Under the pieces are notes generated by a model. That model saw nothing but the letters and a program-made list of their open reading frames with translations, searched no databases and was not told the origin of the DNA. From positions 310,246 to 374,245 of the forward strand of contig DFCS01000003.1 in NCBI GenBank assembly GCA_002367105.1: a stretch of DNA of 64,000 nucleotides, read 5' to 3'. Source of the DNA: Hungatella sp. UBA3048. Lineage in GTDB: Bacteria; Bacillota; Clostridia; Lachnospirales; Lachnospiraceae. This document shows positions 1-8,730 of this stretch, one piece after another; the stretch's first letter is position 1, and each line of letters starts with the position of its first letter. Both the position numbers and the translations under genes were made by a program.

Positions 1-1
1 A

Positions 2-226
2 TCAGCCGGAACCCGTATAAGCAATGGATTAACAAGCAATCTTAAACTTTTTAAGAACGTCGTGCTAAACCTTACGATCGGTATCATTACCACTATCCCA
101 TTCTGGTTCCCCATTGCAGCCGTTATCTCTGCCATTATCTTCTTCCGCCGGCGAAGAAAGAAAAAACTACCTGCCATCGGTCTTACCAAGGAGGAGAAAG
201 AATCTTCCGACACACACAAAGTTTAG
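2..226 (+). CDS. DUF4349-like membrane protein, C-terminal fragment
   Basis: An open frame runs in from the left edge and stops at the TAG at 224-226, giving 74 residues and no start. The fragment has a polar stretch, one hydrophobic membrane segment (around NLTIGIITTIPFWFP) and then a strongly basic tail (FFRRRRKKK) and a short acidic end. This layout matches the C-terminus of DUF4349 proteins, lipoprotein-like surface proteins with a single C-terminal membrane anchor and no firm function. The family call rests only on this tail. The basic residues after the membrane segment suggest a cytoplasmic C-terminus. A hairpin with a T-run follows about 95 bases downstream. Another single-pass membrane protein is possible. 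Confidence 0.5.
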   Translation, partial: SAGTRISNGLTSNLKLFKNVVLNLTIGIITTIPFWFPIAAVISAIIFFRRRRKKKLPAIGLTKEEKESSDTHKV

Positions 227-319
227 CTTCCTATCATGCAAAATAAAAAAACTCCCGAATTCATACAAGTAGTCGTAAAGACAACTTGTGAACCGAGGGT
301 CAAGGTAATTGAATACGGA

Positions 320-357
320 AACACGCCTTGGACTTTGACAATCTAAGGCGTGTTTTT
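320..357 (+). terminator. Rho-independent terminator
   Basis: A perfect 10-bp stem pairs 320-329 with 345-354 around a 15-base loop and runs into a T tract to 357. It lies between the convergent DUF4349-like gene (+) and the AEC permease gene (-). The T-run is on the plus side, so it should end the first gene. The stretch 227-432 holds nothing else I recognise. Confidence 0.8.
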
Positions 358-432
358 AATTAATTCGCAGATCCTGTATAAGATTTACCAATACGATTGG
401 AATAACTGAATTTCTAAAGGATTTATGCAATT

Positions 433-1326
433 CTACGTTAAAAAATGAATCCATAATGGAATTGTAATTACTGAAAGTAATGTAGATATGCATATTCCCT
501 TGGATACCATAACCATATTTCCACCATATTCACTGGATAACATTGAAAGATTTCCAGCTGTTGGTAATGCTGTTAACAAAACCGCTATACCAATAAGTTC
601 CTGATTGCTGATAAAGAAACGAACAATTATATATACTATTACTGGATAAACAATCAGCTTTAATAATGCAAACAAATATAGTTTTACATCTGCAAATACT
701 GTTTTTATTTGTATTTCTCCTAAAGTGGATCCTATTACGATCATCGCAAGCGGCGTCGTTATACTTCCTATGTTAGAAATAATATTCGAAATATCTGTTT
801 GTATGTGCAGCCTAAATAAATATATTAAGATTGCAATCATTGCACTGATGATTCCTGGATTTAAAAAATATCTGAAGGAAACCTTTTTACCTACTTGATT
901 TCTTGATAGCGTCAGGATTCCCATTGAAAAAATACTAATGTTAAATATCATCATAAAGACTGTCACATAAAACACGTAATCTTTTCCATAAATTGCTTCT
1001 ATTATAGGAATCCCCATAAAACCCAAATTACTATATGTCAACATTAATTCAAATGTAGGTTCCTGTTTCAGTAACCTACTAATAGTCTTACTGAGAATAG
1101 GGATTAATATATAGAAGCTGATTGCTACTAGAAAAACAATTGCTATTTTATCGCCATTTCCATTTTTCTGATCAATAGATGAGTGGATGATTGTTGCAGG
1201 TATTGTAATATTGATCAAAAATTTTGATATCTTCTGATTAGCACTTGTATCCAAAATTTTTAATTTATTAGCAATATAACCAACAATAATCAATCCAAAC
1301 AACAAAATAAGTTGATGTGTAATCAT
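433..1326 (-). CDS. AEC family permease (auxin efflux carrier / malate permease type)
   Basis: This 297-residue protein is almost wholly hydrophobic, with about ten membrane segments in two halves, the usual size for the AEC family. The N-terminus (MITHQLILLFGLIIVGYIANK) and the motif SNLGFMGIPI are typical of Mem_trans/AEC proteins. Characterised bacterial members carry malate, malonate or other small organic acids by secondary transport; the substrate here cannot be read from sequence. It lies just downstream of the beta-glucoside PTS gene, its start codon 2 bases past the end of an EIIA remnant, so it may be read through from that operon. No clear promoter of its own is seen. No strong terminator follows it on the minus strand apart from the hairpin at 320-354. 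Confidence 0.85.
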   Translation of the reverse strand: MITHQLILLFGLIIVGYIANKLKILDTSANQKISKFLINITIPATIIHSSIDQKNGNGDKIAIVFLVAISFYILIPILSKTISRLLKQEPTFELMLTYSNLGFMGIPIIEAIYGKDYVFYVTVFMMIFNISIFSMGILTLSRNQVGKKVSFRYFLNPGIISAMIAILIYLFRLHIQTDISNIISNIGSITTPLAMIVIGSTLGEIQIKTVFADVKLYLFALLKLIVYPVIVYIIVRFFISNQELIGIAVLLTALPTAGNLSMLSSEYGGNMVMVSKGICISTLLSVITIPLWIHFLT

Positions 1327-1327
1327 T

Positions 1328-1478
1328 TTATATCTCTATTCTGTTAATTTCGTTGTTTCCATTTGTTATTCCTATAGCCACTGGGGTAACTCTCTTAAAA
1401 TTATCTGTATTTTTAATCACAATAGGTGTGTTAACAGAAAGTCCGTTTGATTTTTCCGTCTAGCTTAACGGTATCCAT
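1328..1478 (-). pseudogene. decayed PTS EIIA (glucose-family) domain remnant
   Basis: Right after the EIIBC stop codon, and in the same frame, the minus strand reads MDTVKLDGK (1478-1452), the conserved block after the active-site histidine of glucose-family EIIA domains. A second frame then reads SNGLSVNTPIVIKNTDNF and ends at a stop at 1328-1330, matching the conserved C-terminal block of EIIA. Between the two blocks about 25-30 codons are missing and the frame shifts. The N-terminal half of EIIA, including both histidines, is absent, and two in-frame stops (1494-1496 and one more) separate it from EIIBC. I read this as a former EIIBCA fusion that lost its A domain. The assignment is by eye. 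Confidence 0.65.
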
Positions 1479-1493
1479 CTACCACAACTGCTT

Positions 1494-2936
1494 CTACTGC
1501 ATTTTTTCTTCTTTTTTTCTTGTTTCTGATGGGTCAAGTTTTCCTCTTTTTGCCCAAATTCCATACATAATCCAGCAACTAACAAAAGAAACTAACATGG
1601 CAATTAAAACACCAATAATTGCACAGGTAAAATTACTCATGGTAAAGCCAATAGCTTTCGCTTCTTCAGTCGGAAGATATACCGGTAATACAAGCAAACC
1701 AGGTGAACCAGCTCCGAATCTTTCAACACCAGTCAGGCCTAAGAAAAGACCTCCGACACCTCCTCCAATCATAGCTGCATATAATGGAAAAACAAACTTC
1801 AAGTTGATACCATACAAAATTGGCTCAGTAATTCCTAAAATACCCGTTAAACCTGCTGAAGATGCAAGCTGTTTTGTTTCTTGATTTTTAGAACGAAGTG
1901 CAACAGCAAGTCCTGCTGCACCTTGGGCTGTATTAGACACAAGCATACCAGGTCCAACTACAGCATCATGACCAACCGTACCAAGGTTATTTGTTCCAAT
2001 AGGGATCAAACCATAATGTGTTCCCGTCATAACAAGTAAAGGTGTAAAGATGCCTACCACTGTAGGTATAATCCAAGGGGCAACTCCTTTTAACCAGGTA
2101 AAGAAGATTTGAATGTAATTAGATAACCATGCACCAATAGGTCCAAGGGCAAATATTGTTACAACACCGCCTATGAATAAGCTAAAAAACGGTACAAAAA
2201 AGAATTTAACTGCTTTTGGACAAATTCTTTGAACCAATTTTTCAACATAAGACATGAACCATACACCAAGAATAATCGGAATAACGCTCGATGCATATGA
2301 TGCCTTCGTAATCGGTAGGAAACCAAATATAGTAATGGCTTCTGCTCCCTTTATCATCGTAAGAAAACTAGGATAAAGTAAAAATCCAGCTAAGGCCATT
2401 GCTGTTCCTTGATTACATTTAAATTTCTTTGCACATGACTGCGCAAGAAGAATTGGCAAAAAATAAAATGCTGCATCTGCCAAGGCACTTAAAATAATGT
2501 ATGTCTGTGTATCAGACGTCGTCCAATGAAAGGTTATACATAACGCAAGAATTGCTTTCAATAAACCTGCACCTGTAATTGCTGGAATAACTGGTTGAAA
2601 TATACTTGCGATTGCCTCAAGCACTTTGCTGATTGCATTTCTGTTATCTTCCTTTTTTGCATCCGGATCGCCATCTGTTCCTACTGCCTCATATCCACCC
2701 AAGGAAATCACTTCCTGGTAAACCTGTGGTACGTCAGGACCAATTACGATTTGATACTGCCCCCCCGCATTGATTACTTTTAAAACACCTTTTGTTTTAC
2801 TAATCACTTCTGTATTTGCCTTGGAAGCATCAAGTAATGTGAATCTTAATCTTGTCGCACAGTGTATAACAGATTGTACATTTGATTTTCCACCAATATT
2901 ATCAATAATGGTTTTTGCTAATGGTTTATAATCCAT
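1494..2936 (-). CDS. PTS beta-glucoside transporter subunit EIIBC
   Basis: The protein has 480 residues. Residues 1-80 form the EIIB domain, with phosphocysteine Cys26 in the motif HCATRLRF. From about residue 105 to 465 lies the EIIC membrane domain, including GITEPILYGINL, typical of the beta-glucoside/sucrose class. EIIBC imports and phosphorylates a beta-glucoside, taking phosphate from an EIIA. Fused family members of about 620 residues also carry EIIA at the C-terminus; here the gene stops after EIIC and an EIIA remnant follows downstream. The separate EIIA at 27321-27827 could supply phosphate in trans (inference). The upstream GH1 gene would hydrolyse the imported sugar phosphate. A good ribosome site (AAAGGAG) precedes the ATG. 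Confidence 0.93.
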   Translation of the reverse strand: MDYKPLAKTIIDNIGGKSNVQSVIHCATRLRFTLLDASKANTEVISKTKGVLKVINAGGQYQIVIGPDVPQVYQEVISLGGYEAVGTDGDPDAKKEDNRNAISKVLEAIASIFQPVIPAITGAGLLKAILALCITFHWTTSDTQTYIILSALADAAFYFLPILLAQSCAKKFKCNQGTAMALAGFLLYPSFLTMIKGAEAITIFGFLPITKASYASSVIPIILGVWFMSYVEKLVQRICPKAVKFFFVPFFSLFIGGVVTIFALGPIGAWLSNYIQIFFTWLKGVAPWIIPTVVGIFTPLLVMTGTHYGLIPIGTNNLGTVGHDAVVGPGMLVSNTAQGAAGLAVALRSKNQETKQLASSAGLTGILGITEPILYGINLKFVFPLYAAMIGGGVGGLFLGLTGVERFGAGSPGLLVLPVYLPTEEAKAIGFTMSNFTCAIIGVLIAMLVSFVSCWIMYGIWAKRGKLDPSETRKKEEKMQ

Positions 2937-3000
2937 AATTTTTCTCCTTTCCTATTTATGTGTTATCTGTACATTTATGAACTAGAACATTTCTTCTTTT

Positions 3001-4437
3001 TTAATCAAGATCAGCTCCATTTGAACGAATCACTTTTTGATACCAGTAGAAGCTTTCTTTTTTCGATCTCTTATAATCTCCGCTTCCATCGTTTTGCTTA
3101 TTAACGTAAATCATGCCATATCTTTTCTTCATCTCTCCCGAAGAAGCAGATACGAGATCAATACATCCCCAACTTGTATATCCTAATATATCAACACCGT
3201 CTTCATTTACGGCATCTCCCATAGCAGCAATATGTTCTCTCATATAATCGATTCGATAAGTGTCATTGATTTTTCCATCTTCCATAACCACATCATTTGC
3301 TCCCAATCCATTTTCTACAATGAAAAGTGGCTTTTGGTATCTGTCATAAAGTGTATTCAATGTAATTCGAAGTCCCAATGGATCAATTTGCCATCCCCAT
3401 TCGCTCGCCTTTAAATTCGGGTTATTTATGGCATGAATTGCTGCATTTCCTCCTCTAGAATGATTCTTAATGATTTCTGGATCAGCTGACATACATCTGC
3501 TACAATAGTAACTGAAACTAATAAAATCAACACATCCTTCCTTTAAAATCTTCTCATCAAGGGAATCCATCTGAATCTTAATTCCTGCCTTTTCCATTCT
3601 TTTCTTTGCCCATACAGGATATGCGCCGCGTACCTGTGTATCAATAAAGAAGTAATTATCTCTGTCGCATTCCATTGCAGCATATACATCCTTCGGTTCG
3701 CAACTGTATGGGTAATACTGTCCTGCCGCAAGCATACATCCCATCATTGCGTTTGGCATTAATTCTCTTGCAAGTTTTACTGCCTTGGCACTCGCTACAA
3801 GCTCGTGGTGTGCTGCTTGATATTTTACCAATTCCTGATTTTCGCCTTCTTCAAAAACTATCCCTGCTCCCATAAAAGGCATATGCAACAACATGTTTAT
3901 CTCATTAAAAGTTAACCAGTATTTCACTTTTTCTCCATATTGTGTAAATAAAACCTTACAATATTTCATATAAGCATCAATCATTTTACGATTTTTCCAT
4001 CCACCATATTTCTTAATCAAAGCAATCGGTGTATCGAAATGACAAATGGTAACCAGCGGTTCAATTCCATACTTTATACACTCATCAAAGATATTGTGAT
4101 AGAATTCGATTCCTTTCTGATTTGGTATATCATCATCTCCATTTGGTAGAATTCTAGTCCATGAAATTGATAAACGATAACACTTAAATCCCATTTCTGC
4201 AAACAGTGCTATATCTTCTTTATAGTGGTGATACATATCAATTCCATCATGTGCAGGATACTGATATTCATTATCACATTCGAGCATCTTCTTAAGACCT
4301 CTTGCAACTGACATACGGTCAGGACCAAATGGAATCACATCAACACTTGAAAGTCCACGACCATCCATGTTGTACGCACCTTCACACTGATTCGCTGCTG
4401 TTGCACCTCCCCATAAAAAATCTTTTTTCATTTCCAT
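3001..4437 (-). CDS. 6-phospho-beta-glucosidase, GH1 family
   Basis: A full-length glycoside hydrolase family 1 protein of 478 residues. It opens with FLWGGATAANQCEGA and carries the acid/base glutamate in TFNE (Glu179) and the nucleophile in VENGLGA (Glu375). Such enzymes cleave phosphorylated aryl- or disaccharide beta-glucosides in the cytoplasm to glucose 6-phosphate plus an aglycone or glucose. It is the first gene of the operon with the EIIBC gene 64 bases downstream, which supports the phospho-substrate reading. The ATG is preceded by GGAG at a normal distance. A sigma-70-type promoter and candidate operators lie in the 234-base gap shared with the divergent GntR regulator. Which beta-glucoside (cellobiose, arbutin, salicin or other) cannot be told. 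Confidence 0.93.
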   Translation of the reverse strand: MEMKKDFLWGGATAANQCEGAYNMDGRGLSSVDVIPFGPDRMSVARGLKKMLECDNEYQYPAHDGIDMYHHYKEDIALFAEMGFKCYRLSISWTRILPNGDDDIPNQKGIEFYHNIFDECIKYGIEPLVTICHFDTPIALIKKYGGWKNRKMIDAYMKYCKVLFTQYGEKVKYWLTFNEINMLLHMPFMGAGIVFEEGENQELVKYQAAHHELVASAKAVKLARELMPNAMMGCMLAAGQYYPYSCEPKDVYAAMECDRDNYFFIDTQVRGAYPVWAKKRMEKAGIKIQMDSLDEKILKEGCVDFISFSYYCSRCMSADPEIIKNHSRGGNAAIHAINNPNLKASEWGWQIDPLGLRITLNTLYDRYQKPLFIVENGLGANDVVMEDGKINDTYRIDYMREHIAAMGDAVNEDGVDILGYTSWGCIDLVSASSGEMKKRYGMIYVNKQNDGSGDYKRSKKESFYWYQKVIRSNGADLD

Positions 4438-4500
4438 TTTAATTCTCCATTCTTACTCTTTTCTCCGCGGATTACAATTATGATTTCTCTTGCTGTAATA

Positions 4501-4529
4501 ATAATAATTAATCTACACTTCACCGTCAA
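4501..4529 (-). promoter_or_regulatory. promoter of the first beta-glucoside operon
   Basis: On the minus strand TTGACG (4529-4524) is followed after 17 bases by TATTAT (4506-4501), about 65 bases ahead of the GH1 start. Just upstream of the -35 box, at 4536-4550, two GAATTC hexamers are separated by CTA, a possible further regulator site. Confidence 0.65.
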
Positions 4530-4575
4530 TTGTCAGAATTCCTAGAATTCAAACACTCATTTAGTACAATATCTA

Positions 4576-4595
4576 CAACTTGTTTAAACATGTTG
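4576..4595. promoter_or_regulatory. candidate GntR operator (inverted repeat)
   Basis: A 20-base near-palindrome has a perfect core TGTTTAAACA (4581-4590) flanked by CAAC and GTTG, with one mismatched pair. It overlaps the -35 box of the regulator gene and lies about 50 bases upstream of the -35 box of the divergent operon. Its place and symmetry suit the divergent HutC-type GntR regulator. Binding is inferred. Confidence 0.5.
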
Positions 4596-4621
4596 AGCAA
4601 CTAAAATAATTATGTTATACT
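4593..4621 (+). promoter_or_regulatory. promoter of the GntR regulator gene
   Basis: TTGAGC (4593-4598), a 17-base spacer and TATACT (4616-4621) make a good sigma-70-type promoter about 50 bases before the ATG at 4672. The inverted repeat at 4576-4595 covers part of the -35 box, which suggests autoregulation. Confidence 0.65.
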
Positions 4622-4671
4622 ACAATAGATATAATAAATAAACTTCCCATTTTTTTAAGAAAGGACTATAT

Positions 4672-5391
4672 ATGCCAAAGGTAAAATATGAAGAAATTTA
4701 TAATACAATTAAAAAAGATATCTTAGAACATAAATTTAAATATGGAGATTATTTACTGTCCGAGAACGAATATACAAAAATATTTCACTGTTCTAGAAAT
4801 ACCATCCGCCGCGCCATTTCTCACCTGTCGAACGAAGGTTATGTACAAGCTCATCATGGTAAAGGAGTTCGTATCATTTATCAGGAAGCCAAGAAGCATA
4901 ATTTCGTCCGGACTGGCAGCAGAGGCATGAAACAAACCGCTGAAGAAAATGGTTATCGTGTACATTCAGATGTAATTATGCTGAACACAATGATTGTAGA
5001 TCGACATCTTGCAGAAAAGACAGGATTTGACGAAGGTATCGAAGTATATTTTATTAAACGCGTCCGTTCTTTAAATGGAATTCCCAAAATGATTGATACT
5101 AGCCTGATGCGAACAGATCTCGTTCCGAACATCACTGAGCAAGTTGCAAAAGGCTCCCTTTTTCGGTATGTCGAAGAAATAATCGGTATGGAAATTAAAA
5201 CGATAAAAAGAAGTATTACTGTTGAACGAGTAACCCAATCTGATGAAAAATATTTACAGCTCGACGGTTATAATTGTCTCGCCGTCATGACTAGCCATTC
5301 ATATAATAACAAAGGAGATATGTTTGAATATTCTCAGTCACGAAACAGACCCGACATCTTTATGTTCAATTCTATTACAACTAGAAATTAA
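4672..5391 (+). CDS. GntR/HutC family transcriptional regulator with UTRA domain
   Basis: A 239-residue protein with an N-terminal winged helix-turn-helix (about residues 1-70, including LLSENEYTKIFHCSRNTIR) and a C-terminal UTRA ligand-binding domain (about 95-235). This is the HutC/TreR arrangement, usually a repressor released by a sugar phosphate. It is divergent from the beta-glucoside operon at 4437-1494 and shares its control region, so it most likely governs that operon. The ribosome site AAAGGAC precedes the ATG. A strong hairpin follows about 90 bases after the stop. Confidence 0.9.
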   Translation: MPKVKYEEIYNTIKKDILEHKFKYGDYLLSENEYTKIFHCSRNTIRRAISHLSNEGYVQAHHGKGVRIIYQEAKKHNFVRTGSRGMKQTAEENGYRVHSDVIMLNTMIVDRHLAEKTGFDEGIEVYFIKRVRSLNGIPKMIDTSLMRTDLVPNITEQVAKGSLFRYVEEIIGMEIKTIKRSITVERVTQSDEKYLQLDGYNCLAVMTSHSYNNKGDMFEYSQSRNRPDIFMFNSITTRN

Positions 5392-5477
5392 ATAATTCTT
5401 AATGCCAAGAAACGAATGAATGATACTGTCTAAAATCTTTGATGATGAGCTGCCAGCCGCAATTTAAAGAACAGCAA

Positions 5478-5520
5478 AAGGCGGACAACCGAAACTGTCC
5501 GCCTTATACCCCGCCTTTTT
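5478..5520 (+). terminator. Rho-independent terminator of the GntR gene
   Basis: A perfect 10-bp stem (5478-5487 with 5496-5505) around an 8-base loop is followed by a second C/T-rich stretch with a T-run at 5516-5520. It separates the plus-strand regulator from the convergent membrane protein gene and may work both ways. Confidence 0.7.
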
Positions 5521-5588
5521 GGTGGTTCACAAAGTATCTTTATGAACACTCGCCTTTTTTCCAGGAGCTTTTTTATTTGTTATCCATG

Positions 5589-6881
5589 TCAACCATGCCT
5601 TCCATTGTTCTTCCACGAACAGAAAGCGAATAAAATCCCTGTCATTACAAAATAAAACCAGGTGGAGGGATTACTGAACCAGGTCGTGAAAAAAGAAAGG
5701 ATCATATACATGGCAAATTGGGCATAGAACAGATAGCCGATAGGATTGCGGATACGCTTTACCATCCTCATCAGGAAAAACGCAACTACGCCGAGAATAC
5801 ATCCAAAAAGCAGGACACCTACAATGCCGAAATCATAAAAGGAATCATAAAACAGGGTAACCGTAGTCAATTCCTCTTTTGTCACATAGATGGGAAAATC
5901 CACAAGAGCCGGGACAAGGAATTTAAGCCCTGTAAGCGCCCATAAGGGAAAGAGCATCCGAAGACCAAAGGTATGGGACGGAAGCCACTCCACCAGACAG
6001 TTAAAATTGTCGTAGTTGTTCGCAATGTACATATAAGGCTGGGTGATGAATATGGGCATCTGGCTGTTTTTCATCTGAAATATGTCATTTAAGTAGGAAA
6101 CATCATGGCCTCTTGCAATGGTGAGGATCACATAAATGGGAATCATGCCGATCGCCAGGCCCACCCCATAAATGATCTTCAGCCTGTGCTCCATCGCAAT
6201 ATAGGTGAGAACTGCCAATCCCACAGAAAGGATCAGCTGAAACCTGGACACGCATAAAATCGGTATCAAACATGCGATGATGTCCATAAGTATGGCCAGA
6301 ATCAGCCTTAAGCCATTTCTCCCTTGTTCTATGCAGAAATAAAGGACCGACAGCGCAGGCACCAGCACACAGGATACCGTGAAATAGTGAATTCCCGTTA
6401 TGTGGAACGTCGAGTAAGCATGGGGCACTCCTTTCACAAAGAAGGGGATGAACCCCAGCACCGCCGCCTCAACGATAAAACCGGCAAGGGATACAAAGGT
6501 GACAAAAACCATAGATAAAAACAGAGGTCTTTCATAGCCTTTAAAACTGAACCAGCTGGAACGCTGCCCTCCTGATTCTCCCTGCAGCTTTGCAAAAAAT
6601 TCAAAGGTGACCCAAAATCCCAGGAATGCTACCAGAAAGCAGAGCCACGTAATAATATTCCAGTCAAAAGAAAGCTCTGAGAGCTTTAAACAGGCGATGC
6701 CTTCTCCCCCTACCCAGAACAGAGAAAACAAACCCCTTAAATGAATGATATTCTCGGTTCGGCGGTAATCCCGCCAATACAGGAAAAGAGCTGCCAGTAT
6801 TAAAATAATACCAGACAGCCAGTAGAAACCTGCTCTTGCAAATAAAAAAGACGCTCCATAGCTGATCAGATAAACACTCAT
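5589..6881 (-). CDS. oligosaccharide repeat-unit polymerase-like (Wzy-type) membrane protein
   Basis: About 430 residues with ten or more membrane segments and a long hydrophilic loop in the C-terminal half. The segment TVTLFYDSFYDFGIVGVLLF fits the DFG motif region of Wzy-type O-antigen/capsule polymerases (O-ag_pol_Wzy). Such proteins join lipid-linked oligosaccharide repeats on the outer face of the membrane. No glycosyltransferases or flippase genes lie nearby, so the role is unclear. It sits just after the ptsI terminator and could be a separate unit. GTG at 6884 is a possible start, but ATG at 6881, 9 bases after AGGGGA, is better. The family call rests on topology and this motif only. 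Confidence 0.6.
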   Translation of the reverse strand: MSVYLISYGASFLFARAGFYWLSGIILILAALFLYWRDYRRTENIIHLRGLFSLFWVGGEGIACLKLSELSFDWNIITWLCFLVAFLGFWVTFEFFAKLQGESGGQRSSWFSFKGYERPLFLSMVFVTFVSLAGFIVEAAVLGFIPFFVKGVPHAYSTFHITGIHYFTVSCVLVPALSVLYFCIEQGRNGLRLILAILMDIIACLIPILCVSRFQLILSVGLAVLTYIAMEHRLKIIYGVGLAIGMIPIYVILTIARGHDVSYLNDIFQMKNSQMPIFITQPYMYIANNYDNFNCLVEWLPSHTFGLRMLFPLWALTGLKFLVPALVDFPIYVTKEELTTVTLFYDSFYDFGIVGVLLFGCILGVVAFFLMRMVKRIRNPIGYLFYAQFAMYMILSFFTTWFSNPSTWFYFVMTGILFAFCSWKNNGRHG

Positions 6882-6928
6882 CACAAAATATCCCCTTTTG
6901 CAAATAATAGAAACGCCGTCTTATATGG

Positions 6929-6960
6929 AAAAAGGCAGCCGCCGCCCTGGCGACAGCCGC
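6929..6960 (-). terminator. terminator of the ptsHI unit
   Basis: On the minus strand a GC-rich stem of about 11 bp, including G-U pairs and a small loop, is followed by five T residues (plus-strand A-run at 6929-6933). It lies 20 bases after the ptsI stop. Confidence 0.6.
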
Positions 6961-6980
6961 ACTTCCCCTTTGGTCGTCCA

Positions 6981-8696
6981 TTATATATGGCTAATGAACG
7001 CTCTCATATAATCTTCTACCTCTTTTACAGTGGAATAGGACATTGCCTTTTCTGCCACTGCCTGCAGATCCTTTATGCTGTAGCCGGTGATCAGCTTTCT
7101 GGCGTTTAAGATAGCCGACGCACTCATGCTGAACTCATTTAAGCCAAATGCCAGAAGCAGGGGGATGATCATAGGATCGCTTGCAGCCTCCCCGCACATT
7201 CCGACCATAATCCCTTCTCTGCGTCCGCATTCAATGACATGGCGGATGCTTCTTAAAACTGCAGGATTTAACGGGGAATATAAGTAGGATACCTTATCAT
7301 TTCCCCTGTCCACAGACATGGTATACTGGGTTAAGTCATTGGTTCCGATACTGAAGAAATCAACTTCCTTTGCAAAGGCATCTGCCATTAAAGAAGCTGC
7401 AGCCGTCTCCACCATGATTCCCACTGAAATATCCTGTTTATAGGCAATTCCCTTTTCATCAAATTCTTTCTTAAGCTCCTCGACAAGTGCCTTTGCTTCT
7501 CTGAACTCTTCCAGACAGGTCACCATGGGAACCATAATGCGGATGTTGCCGAACGCGCTGGCTCTTAAAAGGGCCCGCAGCTGAGGCTTATACACATCTT
7601 CCTTCCGGTCCAGGCAGAAACGGATCGCTCTGTATCCCAAAAATGGATTTTCGTCCTTTTCAAGGCCCATATATGGGATTTCCTTATCTCCACCGATATC
7701 CAAAGTCCGGATAATCACAGGCTTGCCATTCATAGCAACCGCAACCTTCCGGTAAGCTTCAAACTGCTCGTCCTCTGTTGGCATTGACGTACGGTCCATA
7801 AACAAAAATTCCGTACGGAACAGTCCGATTCCTTCCCCGTCATAATGAAGAACCTTTTCCACATCCTCAGGCTTTCCGATATTGGCTACCAATTCAATGG
7901 TCGTGCCATCCTTTGTCACGGTAGGCTTTCCGATGTATTGCTCCAGTTCCTTCTTTTCCTTTATAAAGGCTTCTCTTTTTACGGCATACTCCGATTTTAA
8001 CGAGTCTTCCGGATTTACGATGACAATTCCCTGAGAACCATCCAGTATCATATCATCTCCATCGGATACCTGGCTTAAAAATCCCTCAATGGCAACCACT
8101 GCAGGAATTTCTAGGGCTCTGGCAAGAATCGCGCTGTGGGATGTCTTTCCTCCCAGTTCTGTGACAATCCCTACTACCTTTTCCGGATTGATCCCGGCTG
8201 TCATGGAAGGTGTTAAATCTCTTGCAATGATCACACTTCCTTCCGGCAGGGCGGAAATATCCACAGAGCTTACTCCCATAAGTATCTTCTGCACACGTGT
8301 CTTGATATCATGCATGTCCGTTGCTCTCTGCTGCATGAGCTCGTCTCCCATAGATGCAAACATATCGGCATAGGTATTGCATACCGTTTCAACCGCATAT
8401 TCGCTGTTAACACTCTCCCCTGTTATGGAATTCTCGATCTCACCTGTGAGCATCGGATCGGAAAGGAGCAATAAATGCCCATTTAAAATCTCCGCTTCCT
8501 TTTCTCCCACTTTTGTTGCCAGATCCTGTGCCAGAAGGCCGGTCTCTTCCATGGCCTGTTTGACTGCCGCCTGAAAGCGGGCCTTTTCAGCCTCCGGATC
8601 CGTTATTGACACTTTCCTGATCTTAAGTTCTGCTTCTTCCACGTTAACGGCCTTCCCAATACCAATTCCCGCAGATGCACTTGTTCCTTTAAACAT
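6981..8696 (-). CDS. ptsI: PTS enzyme I (phosphoenolpyruvate-protein phosphotransferase)
   Basis: A full-length enzyme I of 571 residues. The N-terminal half holds the phosphohistidine His187 in GGKTSHSAILAR; the C-terminal half is a PEP-utilising TIM barrel with GLFRTEFLFM and the cysteine motif GMCGEAASDP. EI takes phosphate from PEP and passes it to HPr, feeding every sugar PTS in the cell, including the five loci of this window. The HPr gene lies 34 bases upstream in the same direction. The ribosome site AAGGAGG fixes the ATG. A GC-rich terminator follows. The protein is cytoplasmic and no key residue is missing. Confidence 0.97.
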   Translation of the reverse strand: MFKGTSASAGIGIGKAVNVEEAELKIRKVSITDPEAEKARFQAAVKQAMEETGLLAQDLATKVGEKEAEILNGHLLLLSDPMLTGEIENSITGESVNSEYAVETVCNTYADMFASMGDELMQQRATDMHDIKTRVQKILMGVSSVDISALPEGSVIIARDLTPSMTAGINPEKVVGIVTELGGKTSHSAILARALEIPAVVAIEGFLSQVSDGDDMILDGSQGIVIVNPEDSLKSEYAVKREAFIKEKKELEQYIGKPTVTKDGTTIELVANIGKPEDVEKVLHYDGEGIGLFRTEFLFMDRTSMPTEDEQFEAYRKVAVAMNGKPVIIRTLDIGGDKEIPYMGLEKDENPFLGYRAIRFCLDRKEDVYKPQLRALLRASAFGNIRIMVPMVTCLEEFREAKALVEELKKEFDEKGIAYKQDISVGIMVETAAASLMADAFAKEVDFFSIGTNDLTQYTMSVDRGNDKVSYLYSPLNPAVLRSIRHVIECGRREGIMVGMCGEAASDPMIIPLLLAFGLNEFSMSASAILNARKLITGYSIKDLQAVAEKAMSYSTVKEVEDYMRAFISHI

Positions 8697-8730
8697 AATT
8701 AGCCTCCTTATTAATTACTGAATCATTAAT

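Noticed and set aside
1447..1884. 145-codon plus-strand open frame opposite the PTS EIIBC gene
   Set aside because: It lies antisense to a well-supported gene, has no ribosome site and its composition is that of an antisense shadow.
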